Below are positions 27,101 to 35,993 of a stretch of 64,000 nucleotides of DNA, piece by piece. Made by a program: the position numbers and the translations under genes. The number at the start of each line of letters is the position of its first letter. Position 1 is the first letter of the stretch. The notes below the pieces were generated by a model that made no database searches, was not told the origin of the DNA, and was given only the letters and a program-made list of their open reading frames with translations. The stretch is from Oculatella sp. LEGE 06141 (GTDB lineage: Bacteria > Cyanobacteriota > Cyanobacteriia > Elainellales > Elainellaceae). Where the stretch lies: positions 1-64,000 of the forward strand of contig NZ_JADEWO010000005.1 in NCBI RefSeq assembly GCF_015207605.1. The letters are read 5' to 3'.

Positions 27101-27497
27101 GGATGCGCTTCCGCTCACGGCCAACGGCAAAGTGGATCAAAAGGCACTGCCGCCGCCCACCGTGGCCGTTGTGCCAGAAAGCCGTCCCACCGTTGCCCCG
27201 ACCACTCTGGAATCATCTTTGGTAGACCTTTGGAGCAAATTGTTGGGGCGAACAGTAGGCATTCACGATAATTTCTTTGAACTGGGTGGACATTCCCTGT
27301 TGGCGACGCAGCTCGTTTCACGCATCCGCGATCGGTTTCAGGTGGAATTACCGCTACGCAGCGTGTTTGAAACGCCAACGATCGCAGAACTGGCGCAACA
27401 GATTGAACCGCTAACTGGCGCAACCCAGACCGACTCCAACCGCTTGATGCATCGCTGGCAGGCATCATCGCAACGACGTGAGGAAATAGAATTATGA
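24186..27497 (+). CDS. Nonribosomal peptide synthetase, module 1 (C-A-PCP)
   Basis: A 1103-residue single-module NRPS. The condensation domain (about 17-450) carries HHIIFDEWS, with Glu replacing the usual Gly of HHxxxDG. The adenylation domain (about 490-990) shows YTSGSTGTPKG, FDAATFEVWG, HVYGPTENTTF, GRTDHQIKLRGFRVELG and the A10 Lys in TANGKVDQKAL. Reading specificity residues by eye gives D-A-F-F-L-G-V-T-F-K, resembling known Ile (or Val) codes. The carrier domain has GGHSLLATQ with the phosphopantetheine Ser (about residue 1036). It starts with a C domain, so it could accept an acyl starter. It overlaps the next gene by 4 bases (ATGA), giving translational coupling. Confidence 0.95.
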   Translation: MISEKPDQERGEEDVFIFPASFAQQRLWFVEQLLPGDSLYVIPLVFRLTGSLQRSPLHQSMQAIVGRHESLRTTFDLVDGQLVQAIAPELPVSLQFTDLRTSPAHSREDAALEQIWQEIQQPFHLNQGPLFRVRLWQLQDTEHWLLMALHHIIFDEWSSGVLIRELGELYAALVEDKPAALPELPIQYADFAHWQWQGLQGEVLNTQLRYWKQQLKDLAVLQLPGAAPRPLVQGHQGASQLLELPQRLLDALEALSQQTGVTLFMTLLAAFQTLLHRYTGQTDIAIGSPIANRHRSELEGLIGFLVNSLVLRTNLEGDPTFHELLNRVRDVTLAAYAHQDLPFEKLVVELQPVRSLGQNPLFQVVFALQNTPMQQLVLPGLVLSPVELETKTSRFDLELYLWKCADNFRNLWGKGWQNSDGLRGVVVYNTDLFDETIITSLRHQFETLLEGIVATPETPVSALPLLTVAEQREVLQQWQGQQSNYPSQVCIHQLFEAQVRQRPGAIALKFGAQSFTYEALNQGSNQLARYLQRLGIGAEMPVGICLERGVEPIAAMLAVLKTGGAYVPIDPNSPPERLHFMLEDAGITVVLTQAGWLDALQGCKTTVVCLEQEWNAIAQESTENLAAAGTAAQLAYVIYTSGSTGTPKGVMVPHRAVNRLVCETNYVSIEPGDRIAQVANLAFDAATFEVWGALLNGAQLIGIERETTLSPAAFVSELRQQQISILFLTTALFNQTVSQVPDAFRSLNYVLFGGETVNVDRVLSVMQHGKPHHLLHVYGPTENTTFSTWYEVQTLPENATTVPIGQAIANTQVYLLDAYLRPVPAGVSGEIYLGGDGLAHGYLNQPELTAERFVSNPFHPSASRLYKTGDRALYRSDGNLEFLGRTDHQIKLRGFRVELGDIETAIAQHPAIQAAAVVVREVDTNWGTVPGEQQLIAYIVPTASVVPTERELRSFLKLKLPIYMLPAAFVGLDALPLTANGKVDQKALPPPTVAVVPESRPTVAPTTLESSLVDLWSKLLGRTVGIHDNFFELGGHSLLATQLVSRIRDRFQVELPLRSVFETPTIAELAQQIEPLTGATQTDSNRLMHRWQASSQRREEIEL

Positions 27498-30400
27498 CAA
27501 ACAGGTCGATCGCTGAGTTCGTTGTCCACCTCAAACGGCTGGATGTCCAGGTGTTTGTTGAGGGTGAAGAGGCTTCTTTGGACGAAATCCGATTGCGCTG
27601 TACCGCGCCAGAAGGAACGCTAACAGCAGAATTGCGACAGGAGTTAGTCGAGCGTAAAGCCGAACTGGTTTCGTACTTGCAATCTCAGTCGATTCAACCC
27701 GCTTCGACCTTGCAACCCACTGCACAGGAAACGGTGTTTCCCCTATCCTTTGCTCAGCAGCGGCTGTGGTTTTTGTATCAACTCACGCCAGATAACCCTT
27801 TCTACAATGTGCCGGCTGCGATTCGGTTGACCGGAAAACTCGACCAAACGGCATTACGGCGATCGTTTGATGAAATTCTGCGCCGTCATGCGGCTCTTCG
27901 TACCCAATTTACAACCCTTGATGGGCAGCCCGTTCAAGTGGTTAAACCTGAGGTCGCTCTGGAGTGGTCGGTGGTGCATCTGCCAGCGATTGCGGCCAGC
28001 GATGCTGTGTCATTGGATCGCTTCGCAACTCGCGATCGCATTTGCCACCAGTTAGCTACAGCTGAAGCCCAACGTCCGTTTAACCTGACGACCGATCCGC
28101 TGCTGCGAGTCACGCTGCTGCAATTTGACTCAACCGCAGCGATTTTGCTGTTAACGATGCATCATATTGTGGCCGATGGTTGGTCACTTGGCGTGTTGAT
28201 CCGCGAATTGGCGGTTTTCTACGCTGCGTTTGTTGAAGGGCGATCGCCCGGATTACCACCCTTACCGATTCAATACACCGATTTTGCCAGTTGGCAGCGC
28301 CACTGGTTGCAGGGAGAGGTGTTAGAAAAGCAACTGGCTTACTGGCAACGACAACTACAAGCGTTGCCTGTGCTGCAACTGCCCAGCGATCGGCCTCGCC
28401 CTGCCGTTCAAACCTATCGGGGCGCAACCTGCCTGCTGCACCTTCCCCCAACACTAACCCAGGCGTTAGAAACCCTCAGCCAGCAAGCAGGAAACTCGCT
28501 GTTTATGACGCTGCTGGCAGCCTTTCAAACCCTACTTTATCGTTACACCGGGCAGGAAGACATCGCCGTCGGTTCTCCGATTGCTAACCGTCATCGGAGT
28601 GAGCTGGAAGGGCTAATCGGCTTTTTTGTGAACAGTCTGGTGATGCGATCGAACCTATCGGGTAATCCTACCTTTCGCGAGTTGCTGGAGCGGGTTCGGC
28701 ATGTTGCCCTGGAAGCCTATGAGCATCAAGATTTACCGTTCGAGAAGTTAGTAGAAGCATTAGATCCAGATCGCGATCTCAGCCGCAATCCGCTGTTTCA
28801 GGTTGCCCTGGCGCTACAAAATGCTCCTATGCCGTCGTTAGAACTACCCGAATTGATGCTGGAACCGATGCCATTGGAGTCCGGCAGTACCCGGTTTGAT
28901 CTGGAGGTTCACCTGTGGGAACCCACTCATGGACTGCGAAGCCTCTGGCAATCTCAGGAAGGCTTAAGCGGCTTCATTTCCTACAGTACCGATTTGTTCG
29001 ATCGCGACAGAATTAACCGCCTGGTTCTACATTTCCAGACCTTACTGGAGGGCATTGTTGCCAATCCTGATGCTCGCCTGTCAGAGCTGCCCCTGCTCAC
29101 ACCCGCAGAGCAGCAGCAGCTTGTGGTTGAGTGGAACCAGACCCATACAGAAAACAGAACCGAGCGGTGTTTCCATCACATCGTTGAAGCACAGGTGCAA
29201 CTGGCTCCAGAGGCGATCGCCATTGTGTCGGAACAGGGAGCGCTCACGTATGAAGAACTCAACCAGCGAGCCGATGAGCTGGCGCAAGTTTTGAGGCAAA
29301 TGGGAGTCCAACCCGACTCGCTGGTTGGGTTGTGTGTCGATCGCTCTGCCGACATGATGGTTGGGATTTTAGGCATTCTCAAAGCCGGAGGAGCCTATGT
29401 GCCCCTCGACCCCAGCTATCCGAGCGATCGGCTTCACTTTATGTTGAGCGATACGCAGGTTTCAATTCTGCTAACGCAGTCCTGGTTAGTTGAAGCTCTA
29501 CCAGCATCGCCAGCGACGCTACTTTGCCTGGATCAACCATTACCGCCGCAATTGAAATCGCATGAGTTAGCGCCCACTGCCCAAACTAAAAGCAATACGG
29601 TCACTCCCGAGCATCTTGCCTATGTCATTTACACCTCTGGTTCCACAGGCACACCTAAAGGCGTTTTGCTAACTCATCGCGGTTTGTGCAATGTCGTTGA
29701 GGCACAGCAGCGTCTCTTTCAGCCGTCTTGCCACAGTCGAATTCTTCAATTCAGTTCTCTCAGTTTTGATGCCTCGGTCTTTGAGATGGCGCTGGCGTTC
29801 GGCTCTGGGGGCACGTTGTATATTCCACCCCGCTCGGCTCAGCTACCGGGAACGGCACTGGTGCAATTTCTCAATGATCACGCCATTACCCATGCTTTGC
29901 TCACCCCGGCAGTGCTGGCTGTCCTTCCGTCTGCGGAACTACCTGCCCTGCGGGTACTGGTGACGGGTGGAGAAGCCTGCTCCAGTCAAGTGGTCGATCG
30001 CTGGGCAGCAAATCGTCACTTCTTTAACGCCTATGGCCCCACAGAAGCTACCATTTGGGCAACCGTTGCTGAACTCCATCCCGGCGATCCTCCACTCACG
30101 ATCGGTCGTCCCATCCAAAATACTCAGGTGTATATTCTGGATGCCAGCCTAAATCCTGTTCCGGTTGGTATTCCAGGCGAGTTGTACATTGGTGGTGCAG
30201 GATTAGCCCGTGGCTATCTCAATCAACCTGAGTTAACAGCAGAGCGGTTTATTGCACATCCCTTTTTAGAAGATAGGGCAGAATTACCAACGCCCATTGT
30301 TCCGGTTCTGGCTCCCTTGCTCTACAAGACAGGCGATCGCGCCCATTACCGCAACGATGGCACCATTGAGTTTCTTGGTCGAGTCGATCACCAGATTAAA

Positions 30401-33178
30401 ATTCGGGGATTTCGCGTAGAGTTAGGCGAAATTGAAGCAACGCTACAACGCCATCCAGCCATTGAAGCAGCGGTTGTAATGGCCTCTGAACAGCCATTGA
30501 GCGAGATGTGCCTGATCGCTTACTTTAGTCTCGATTCTCCTGCAAAGATGTTACGCGATCGCCAACCGTTTCAGCAAACGGTGCTGCAACCGCTTCAAAC
30601 CCAACAACTTCAACACTGGCAAACTCTTTATAACCAAACATATCAAGCTCCACCCCCCAATCCTCAATTCAACATTACAGGCTGGAACAGCAGCTACACG
30701 GGGGAACCCATCCCGTTAGAGCAAATGCAAGACTGGGTGAGCGATCGCGTCCAGCAAATTCTCGCGCTTCAGCCTAAACGAGTGCTGGAAATTGGCTGCG
30801 GCACTGGATTGTTACTCTTTCAAATTGCGCCCCATTGTCAAACCTATGTGGGAACAGACTTCTCAACGATTCCTTTAGAATCGATTCAGACTCAATTAGA
30901 GACGCTCGATCTGCCTCACGTTACACTGCTGCACCGCATGGCAACTGATTTTGAGGGCATTGATGCCAGCTCGTTTGATGTGGTGATTTTGAATTCGATC
31001 GTGCAATATTTTCCCAGCCAGGATTATTTAATGCAGGTGTTGGAGAAAGCCGTGCAGGCTGTCGCGCCGGGGGGCGTTCTGTTCCTTGGCGATGTGCGAA
31101 GTCTGCCGTTGCTGACCGCTTTTCATACCTGGGTGCAATTGGGTCAGGCGGATGGCAGTATGGAACGCACCCAGCTTCAGCACCTGGTGGAGCGTTCCCA
31201 GTTCGAAGAACCCGAACTGGCGATCGCTCCAGCCTTCTTTGATGCCCTGCGCGATCGCTTCCCCCAACTGCAACAGATACAAATTCGTCTCTCACGGGGA
31301 CATGGTCAAAACGAAATGACGCAGTTTCGCTACAACGTTTTGCTGCATATCAAAGATAAACGGACAGAAGCGAACCATGCTGTATCACACTCATCTTATT
31401 CAATTCCGCAACATCATTGGAAACGCCAGCCAATTACAGTCGAGGAGATTCAAACCTATCTCATTGAGGCTAAACCAGAGATAGTCCTGATTACGAATGT
31501 GACCAACCGACGAGTCAATGCTGCGATCAAAACGGCAAACTGGTTGTACAGCAAAGATGCGCCCAAAACGGTTGGACGACTGCGAGAGCGGTTGCAGAAC
31601 GACACAGAACTCGCGATCGACCCACAGAATTGGTGGGATTTGGAGACGACTTTGCCCTACAGCGTAGACATTACCTGGTCAACCCCAACCGAGACAGGGG
31701 ACTATGATGTGCTGTTGATTCGGCAGGGAGTTGATGTAACCGTTGATTGGTCGGTTCATCAACCCTGTTCAGCCCAAAATCATTACACTAATGATCCGTT
31801 ACAGTCTCAATTTGCTCGTCACCTCATTCCTGAACTGCGCCACTGCTTGAAACAAACCTTACCAGACTATATGGTGCCATCCGCCTTTGTGCCCCTGGCA
31901 ACGCTTCCTTTAACGGCCAATGGTAAAGTCGATCGCCACGCTCTTCCAGCTCTAGGTGAAGATTTCAGCCGCTCTTCCGGCACACCGATCGCACCTGCCA
32001 CGCAAACCGAATCTACTCTCATTGATATTTGGCAAGACCTCCTGCGGCTCAAGCCAGTGAACGTTCATGATAACTTTTTTGAGCTAGGTGGGCATTCCCT
32101 GTTAGCCACGCAAATGGCATCCCGAATACGCGATGCCCTTGGTCTGGAACTACCGTTGCAACGTGTGTTTGCCGCACCCACGATCGCCCAACTGGCTCCC
32201 ATTCTGGAAACCCTGCGCGCTGCCCCTTCAACCCCAAATCTCCCTCCACTGGTTCGGTTAGAGCGATCGGCTCACCGTCGCCCACGATCGACGCTGGCTA
32301 ACGTTAACGATCAAGCCAACGTTAATCCTCAAGCTGATCCATCCACTTCCAAGCCAGCGGCTATAGACTCGCGATCGCCCCTGGTTCCGTTAACGCTGGG
32401 TAAAAGCAAGCAACCTTTCTTCTGTGTGCATCCTATGTTTGGAGTCGTGTTTCCCTACCTGGAACTGGCGCACCATTTAGATTGCGATCGCAGTTTCTAT
32501 GGACTTCAACCCCTGGGATTGGACGGCAAACATGCGCCCTTAACCCAGATAGAAGCGATCGCCGCCTACTATATTCGAGCCATTCAAACCATCCAGCCCC
32601 ACGGCCCCTACTTCTTGGGAGGATGGTCGTTTGGTGGGTTAGTGGCCTTCGAGATGGCACAGCAACTAACCCAGGTAGGGCAGTCCGTTGGTTTTCTGGC
32701 CATTCTTGATACCCCCGCACCCTGCAACACACCGTCTTTGGGACAAAGCCTCAAGTTTCTTCTGGGAACCGCTCTCTGGTCTACGCTACCGTTTTTGTTG
32801 GACTATGGAGCGATCGCGTCGAATCGAGTTCGTTCCTTAACCTGGCTGTCTCGCTGGCAGTGGTCTACCATTGTGCGGCGGCTTCCCGAAGAGACGCGCT
32901 TACAGCTATTAGATGAATCTGCGATCGCCCCTCTGCTACGCATTGTCTATGCCAACAGTCAGGCGGCCTATCGATATATGCCGCACCCTTATCCCAATCG
33001 CATCACATTGTTTAAGGCCGCTGAAAAAGCTGCTGCCATTGGACATGACTCAACCTTGGGCTGGAGTACGTTGGCTGATGACATTGAGCTACATCAGGTG
33101 TCGGGCAATCATCTCTCTTTGCTAAAACAACCTCATGTCCAAACTCTGGCGCAACAGCTTCGCCCCTACCTGTTGTAA
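27494..33178 (+). CDS. Nonribosomal peptide synthetase, module 2 with N-methyltransferase and thioesterase
   Basis: An 1894-residue protein with the order docking-C-A(NMT)-PCP-TE. Residues ~5-60 match a TubC-type docking domain (GTLTAELRQELVERKAELV). The C domain (~75-510) has canonical MHHIVADGWS. The A domain (~560-985, resuming ~1420) has YTSGSTGTPKG, FDASVFEMA and GRVDHQIKIRGFRVELG. An N-methyltransferase is inserted after motif A8 (~1030-1310; SAM motif VLEIGCGTGLLLF). The carrier site is GGHSLLATQ (~1530). A type I thioesterase (~1635-1890) has GWSFGG. The specificity residues read D-A-F-L-V-G-A-I-W-K, which I cannot match confidently; a hydrophobic substrate is expected. It releases the product, and a strong hairpin ends the operon. 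Confidence 0.95.
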   Translation: MTNRSIAEFVVHLKRLDVQVFVEGEEASLDEIRLRCTAPEGTLTAELRQELVERKAELVSYLQSQSIQPASTLQPTAQETVFPLSFAQQRLWFLYQLTPDNPFYNVPAAIRLTGKLDQTALRRSFDEILRRHAALRTQFTTLDGQPVQVVKPEVALEWSVVHLPAIAASDAVSLDRFATRDRICHQLATAEAQRPFNLTTDPLLRVTLLQFDSTAAILLLTMHHIVADGWSLGVLIRELAVFYAAFVEGRSPGLPPLPIQYTDFASWQRHWLQGEVLEKQLAYWQRQLQALPVLQLPSDRPRPAVQTYRGATCLLHLPPTLTQALETLSQQAGNSLFMTLLAAFQTLLYRYTGQEDIAVGSPIANRHRSELEGLIGFFVNSLVMRSNLSGNPTFRELLERVRHVALEAYEHQDLPFEKLVEALDPDRDLSRNPLFQVALALQNAPMPSLELPELMLEPMPLESGSTRFDLEVHLWEPTHGLRSLWQSQEGLSGFISYSTDLFDRDRINRLVLHFQTLLEGIVANPDARLSELPLLTPAEQQQLVVEWNQTHTENRTERCFHHIVEAQVQLAPEAIAIVSEQGALTYEELNQRADELAQVLRQMGVQPDSLVGLCVDRSADMMVGILGILKAGGAYVPLDPSYPSDRLHFMLSDTQVSILLTQSWLVEALPASPATLLCLDQPLPPQLKSHELAPTAQTKSNTVTPEHLAYVIYTSGSTGTPKGVLLTHRGLCNVVEAQQRLFQPSCHSRILQFSSLSFDASVFEMALAFGSGGTLYIPPRSAQLPGTALVQFLNDHAITHALLTPAVLAVLPSAELPALRVLVTGGEACSSQVVDRWAANRHFFNAYGPTEATIWATVAELHPGDPPLTIGRPIQNTQVYILDASLNPVPVGIPGELYIGGAGLARGYLNQPELTAERFIAHPFLEDRAELPTPIVPVLAPLLYKTGDRAHYRNDGTIEFLGRVDHQIKIRGFRVELGEIEATLQRHPAIEAAVVMASEQPLSEMCLIAYFSLDSPAKMLRDRQPFQQTVLQPLQTQQLQHWQTLYNQTYQAPPPNPQFNITGWNSSYTGEPIPLEQMQDWVSDRVQQILALQPKRVLEIGCGTGLLLFQIAPHCQTYVGTDFSTIPLESIQTQLETLDLPHVTLLHRMATDFEGIDASSFDVVILNSIVQYFPSQDYLMQVLEKAVQAVAPGGVLFLGDVRSLPLLTAFHTWVQLGQADGSMERTQLQHLVERSQFEEPELAIAPAFFDALRDRFPQLQQIQIRLSRGHGQNEMTQFRYNVLLHIKDKRTEANHAVSHSSYSIPQHHWKRQPITVEEIQTYLIEAKPEIVLITNVTNRRVNAAIKTANWLYSKDAPKTVGRLRERLQNDTELAIDPQNWWDLETTLPYSVDITWSTPTETGDYDVLLIRQGVDVTVDWSVHQPCSAQNHYTNDPLQSQFARHLIPELRHCLKQTLPDYMVPSAFVPLATLPLTANGKVDRHALPALGEDFSRSSGTPIAPATQTESTLIDIWQDLLRLKPVNVHDNFFELGGHSLLATQMASRIRDALGLELPLQRVFAAPTIAQLAPILETLRAAPSTPNLPPLVRLERSAHRRPRSTLANVNDQANVNPQADPSTSKPAAIDSRSPLVPLTLGKSKQPFFCVHPMFGVVFPYLELAHHLDCDRSFYGLQPLGLDGKHAPLTQIEAIAAYYIRAIQTIQPHGPYFLGGWSFGGLVAFEMAQQLTQVGQSVGFLAILDTPAPCNTPSLGQSLKFLLGTALWSTLPFLLDYGAIASNRVRSLTWLSRWQWSTIVRRLPEETRLQLLDESAIAPLLRIVYANSQAAYRYMPHPYPNRITLFKAAEKAAAIGHDSTLGWSTLADDIELHQVSGNHLSLLKQPHVQTLAQQLRPYLL

Positions 33179-33215
33179 ATGAAGTCAAGAGTTGCATTCA
33201 GCTTTAACTACAAAC

Positions 33216-33250
33216 AACGTTGGGCATAGATTGGCTATGCCCAACGTTTT
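33216..33250 (+). terminator. Strong hairpin terminator after the NRPS operon
   Basis: AACGTTGGGCATAG (33216-33229) pairs perfectly over 14 bp with CTATGCCCAACGTT (33235-33248) across a 5-base loop. TT follows directly. It sits 38 bases after the NRPS stop and before the convergent DUF899 gene, so it may serve both strands. Confidence 0.8.
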
Positions 33251-33355
33251 GGAGATGGGGGCAATCTGCTTCAGTTTCACCTGTTCCAGGCTGGCCTACT
33301 TCATCAGACGTTCACGGTCATAATGAGAGGTGAGGTGCTGCGTCGCGATCGCTTC

Positions 33356-34084
33356 CTATCCATAGGTCGGCTTTTGAGGCCAACCTGGAGGAGAATCTTC
33401 AAAGTCTTCTTGCCGTCCGTAGGGAGTCATATCGAGAAGGCTGTAGGCATCAGTGAGCGATTCAACGCCACGAGCATATGCCGAGTAGATGTGGAAAACA
33501 TCGTCGCCAATGCGGAAGAAAACGCTGAGTCCGTGGCTCTCACCCTGCATCATGTTGGGGCCGTTGCGTTTCTCTAACTCAGCTTTGTCTCGATAGTTGT
33601 ACTCAATGGGCGCAATGGTTTCGTCTAACGTGACATGAAAGTCGTAATTGAAATCGCTGCCAAAGGAGGAATACCAGGGAACAGTCCATCCTTTGAGTGT
33701 TTTGTAGGCTTCAAGCTTGGGCAATGGGGCACGGGAAACCAGTACAAAGGTAGTGTCGCGATCGCTCAGCATTGATAGGTCGCCTAGAGCATCAACATAG
33801 CCTGTACACCCCATACAGCCCTTCTCCCATTCTGGATCAAACATGAAGTGGTAGACGATCAGTTGAGTCCGTCCCGCAAACAGGTCAATGAGTTTAGCCG
33901 AACCATTTGACCCGTCAAAGGTATAGTCCTTTTCAAGTTTGATCATGGGTAGCCTGCGTCGTTCGGCGTTGAGGCGATCGCGGTGCCTGGTGTATTCTTT
34001 CTCATGTTCAAGCAGTGTTTTACGAGCAGTGAGCCACTCCTTTGAGTCAACAATTTCTGGATGTGCCATTTCGTTCTTAATCAT
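33356..34084 (-). CDS. DUF899 thioredoxin-like protein
   Basis: A 242-residue protein of the DUF899 family. Key features: [21 protein letters not shown] helix, [17 protein letters not shown], then a thioredoxin-like stretch [20 protein letters not shown] with a CMGC motif, and [17 protein letters not shown] with [13 protein letters not shown]. The fold is that of thioredoxin-like redox proteins, but the reaction is unknown. GGAG precedes the ATG at good spacing. It is the last gene of a five-gene minus-strand operon below ECF-type promoter motifs. DUF899, YCII, PhnB and VOC proteins commonly travel with this class of sigma factor in other bacteria. Confidence 0.9.
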   Translation of the reverse strand: MIKNEMAHPEIVDSKEWLTARKTLLEHEKEYTRHRDRLNAERRRLPMIKLEKDYTFDGSNGSAKLIDLFAGRTQLIVYHFMFDPEWEKGCMGCTGYVDALGDLSMLSDRDTTFVLVSRAPLPKLEAYKTLKGWTVPWYSSFGSDFNYDFHVTLDETIAPIEYNYRDKAELEKRNGPNMMQGESHGLSVFFRIGDDVFHIYSAYARGVESLTDAYSLLDMTPYGRQEDFEDSPPGWPQKPTYG

Positions 34085-34098
34085 TGTGCATCTCCTTT

Positions 34099-34142
34099 AA
34101 TTAGTTGCCTGTGCTGGGTTAATTAATTGCCTGTGCTGGGTT
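34099..34142. repeat. 22-bp tandem duplication at a gene end
   Basis: Two 22-bp copies (34099-34120 and 34121-34142) of AATTARTTGCCTGTGCTGGG plus TT lie in tandem, differing at one base. The second copy holds the last codons and stop of the VOC gene (minus strand); the first lies in the 3'-flanking gap. It resembles the duplication at 19071-19120. Confidence 0.9.
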
Positions 34143-34524
34143 CCATGTAGATCAGTTCCCAAATGTGACCATCCAAATCTTGAAACCCATGTGCATACAT
34201 GAACCCGTGGTCTTGGGGTTCGCTGTACGTTGTGCCACCTGCTGCGATCGCCTTACGAACCAGTTCATCCACTTCTTCTCGGCTTTCAGTTGATAAACAC
34301 GTCAGCACTTCGGTACTTTTTGTGGCATCACAGATGGCGTTTGGTGTGAATGTTTTGAACTTCTCATGGGTCAAGAGCATCACGAAGATGGTCTCGGAGA
34401 CAATCATGCAGGTGGCCGTTTCATCCGTGAATTGGGGGTTGAACTGAAAGCCGAGTTGCGTAAAGAACTCAATCGATTGCTGAAGATTGTTAACGGGAAG
34501 ATTGACAAAGATTTGAGTACTCAT
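34123..34524 (-). CDS. VOC superfamily protein in ECF42-linked operon
   Basis: A protein of about 133 residues starting MSTQIFVNLPVNNLQQSIEF. An upstream in-frame start would add 35 residues unlike the family, and GGAG precedes the chosen ATG. It has the two-module VOC layout: FFTQLGFQFNPQFTDE in the first half, and AIAAGGTTYSEPQDHGFMYAHGFQDLDGHIWELIYME in two blocks in the second. His and Glu residues near HGFMYAHG and WELIY fit metal-binding or relict positions of the fold. Function is unknown; related proteins are annotated as glyoxalase/bleomycin-resistance-like. It is the fourth gene of the operon. Confidence 0.85.
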   Translation of the reverse strand: MSTQIFVNLPVNNLQQSIEFFTQLGFQFNPQFTDETATCMIVSETIFVMLLTHEKFKTFTPNAICDATKSTEVLTCLSTESREEVDELVRKAIAAGGTTYSEPQDHGFMYAHGFQDLDGHIWELIYMEPSTGN

Positions 34525-34598
34525 GGATTCTCCTGGTGTGATGTGTTGCCGATGTATCAGTAGCAAAGTTGAGGAGGTTAAAGGGTGATTGAAAAGGC

Positions 34599-35033
34599 TC
34601 AGACCACCTGTTCGCAGTTGACCATCCACGGTATCCCGAACTGATCGATCAACATGCCAAAGCGAACAGACCAGAAGGTTGGTTCTATCGGCATTTTTAC
34701 CGTGCCGTTTTCTGCTAAGGCATGAAAAATCCGTTCTGCTTCGGCTGGTTCAGCAACGCTAATCTGCACATAGAAGCCCTGGGGAGTCTCAAAATATCCA
34801 GGTGGACTGTCCGACCCCATCAGAAGGTGATTCTCTGAGGAAGCGGCTCCGCCAACGCTCAGCTCAAGACAGGCGTGCATCATTTTGTCCTGCCACTCTG
34901 GGGGAATGTGTTCTGCTGAAGGTGCCTCTTTGTGCGTCATCATCATGGTGATCTTGCCGCCAAGACACTGCTCATAGAACTTGAATGCTGCTTCACAATT
35001 GCCATTGAACATGAGGTAAGAATTAATTTGCAT
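34599..35033 (-). CDS. PhnB-like VOC protein
   Basis: A 144-residue protein of the PhnB/3-demethylubiquinone methyltransferase-like VOC branch. Signatures: QINSYLMFNGNCEAAFKFYE, then LGGKITMMMTH, HACLELSVGG, LLMGSDSPP, and near the C-terminus PTFWSVRFGMLIDQFGIPWM. These are the pattern of proteins labelled PhnB, although a role in phosphonate metabolism is not established. AGGAGGG precedes the ATG at ideal spacing. The gap to the upstream gene (35050) is only 16 bases, and the downstream VOC gene is close, supporting an operon. Confidence 0.9.
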   Translation of the reverse strand: MQINSYLMFNGNCEAAFKFYEQCLGGKITMMMTHKEAPSAEHIPPEWQDKMMHACLELSVGGAASSENHLLMGSDSPPGYFETPQGFYVQISVAEPAEAERIFHALAENGTVKMPIEPTFWSVRFGMLIDQFGIPWMVNCEQVV

Positions 35034-35049
35034 GATGCCCTCCTGTTGT

Positions 35050-35898
35050 TCATTCCGCAGATTGCATTACGGATTCAGGGTTAAAGACCGCTTGAGATGT
35101 TGCTGGATCGAAGGGCACAGAGATGTGCTCATGTAAAATCTGCCAATCGTCCTGATTCTTCTGGCAAACAGCGGTAGCGCGCATCCACATTTGCATTGCA
35201 GGATGGTCTTGCTCTCCCTTAAAGCGAAACAGCCAGTGAGCCGTCGCCAGGTTCTCATTTACGGTTATCGTGAGATCGCGGGTTTCCATCTCGAAAGCGT
35301 CTGGAAAGTGAGGCAAAGCATCTTTCCACACTTGCCGAACCGCGTCTTTGCCCCTGGTTTGGAACGGAGGTTTGACATCAAAGAGAATGACCTCATTGGC
35401 ATAGCGAGACATGATTTGATCCACGTCTTTGGTACAAATGGCTCGCTGTTGAGCGCGAATCAGTTGACGAATGTGAGCGTCGTTATTAGAAACATGAGAA
35501 ACGGATAGTGGGAACTGGTCTACGACTTGCTGCACATCCTCAGGGAAATCTTCGAATTCTTGCACTTGCCGGATTTCGATCGTTTCATTGGCTGAAGCCG
35601 GACAACGGGATGCCCATTCAATCGCTTCCTGCTTCGAGTTCACCTGAATCATCCAGTAGCCACCCAGCACCTCTTTCACATCGGGAAAAATCCCTTCGGT
35701 TACGTTTGGCTTTCCCTCATTGAATGTCACTCGCGCACCCATTGAGGGAGGGTGAAGCCCATCCAATGTAATGAGTACGCCCGCTTGTTGAAGTGATTCG
35801 TTGTATTGCATCATGGCTTCAACGGCTTTGGCATCCGGCATTGCGCCTGGGTCTGCGTTCTCGTAGCCTTTGGGAATCATGAGTAACATAAATCGCAT
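35050..35898 (-). CDS. YCII (DGPF) domain fused to an NTF2/SnoaL-like domain
   Basis: A 282-residue two-domain protein. Residues 1-115 form a YCII-related domain (MRFMLLMIPKGYENADPGAM, then GVLITLDGLHPPSMGARVTF, VKEVLGGYWMIQVNSKQEAI). In place of the DGPF motif is EGIFPDVKEVLGG. Residues ~145-270 form an NTF2-like (DUF4440/SnoaL) domain: IRQLIRAQQRAICTKDVDQI, then VILFDVKPPFQTRGKDAVRQ and TAHWLFRFKG with HISVPFDP at the end. Both folds bind small molecules. It is the second gene of the minus-strand operon behind the sigma factor. The fusion is notable because in ECF41-type sigma factors the NTF2 fold sits on the sigma factor itself. Confidence 0.88.
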   Translation of the reverse strand: MRFMLLMIPKGYENADPGAMPDAKAVEAMMQYNESLQQAGVLITLDGLHPPSMGARVTFNEGKPNVTEGIFPDVKEVLGGYWMIQVNSKQEAIEWASRCPASANETIEIRQVQEFEDFPEDVQQVVDQFPLSVSHVSNNDAHIRQLIRAQQRAICTKDVDQIMSRYANEVILFDVKPPFQTRGKDAVRQVWKDALPHFPDAFEMETRDLTITVNENLATAHWLFRFKGEQDHPAMQMWMRATAVCQKNQDDWQILHEHISVPFDPATSQAVFNPESVMQSAE

Positions 35899-35993
35899 TG
35901 CAGTCTCTCCTTGGGGTTAAGGTTGTGAGGTAACGGATCTGAACTGTTGGACGGGAACAATTGGCACAATGAGCTGAGCTAAAACGAGCACCC

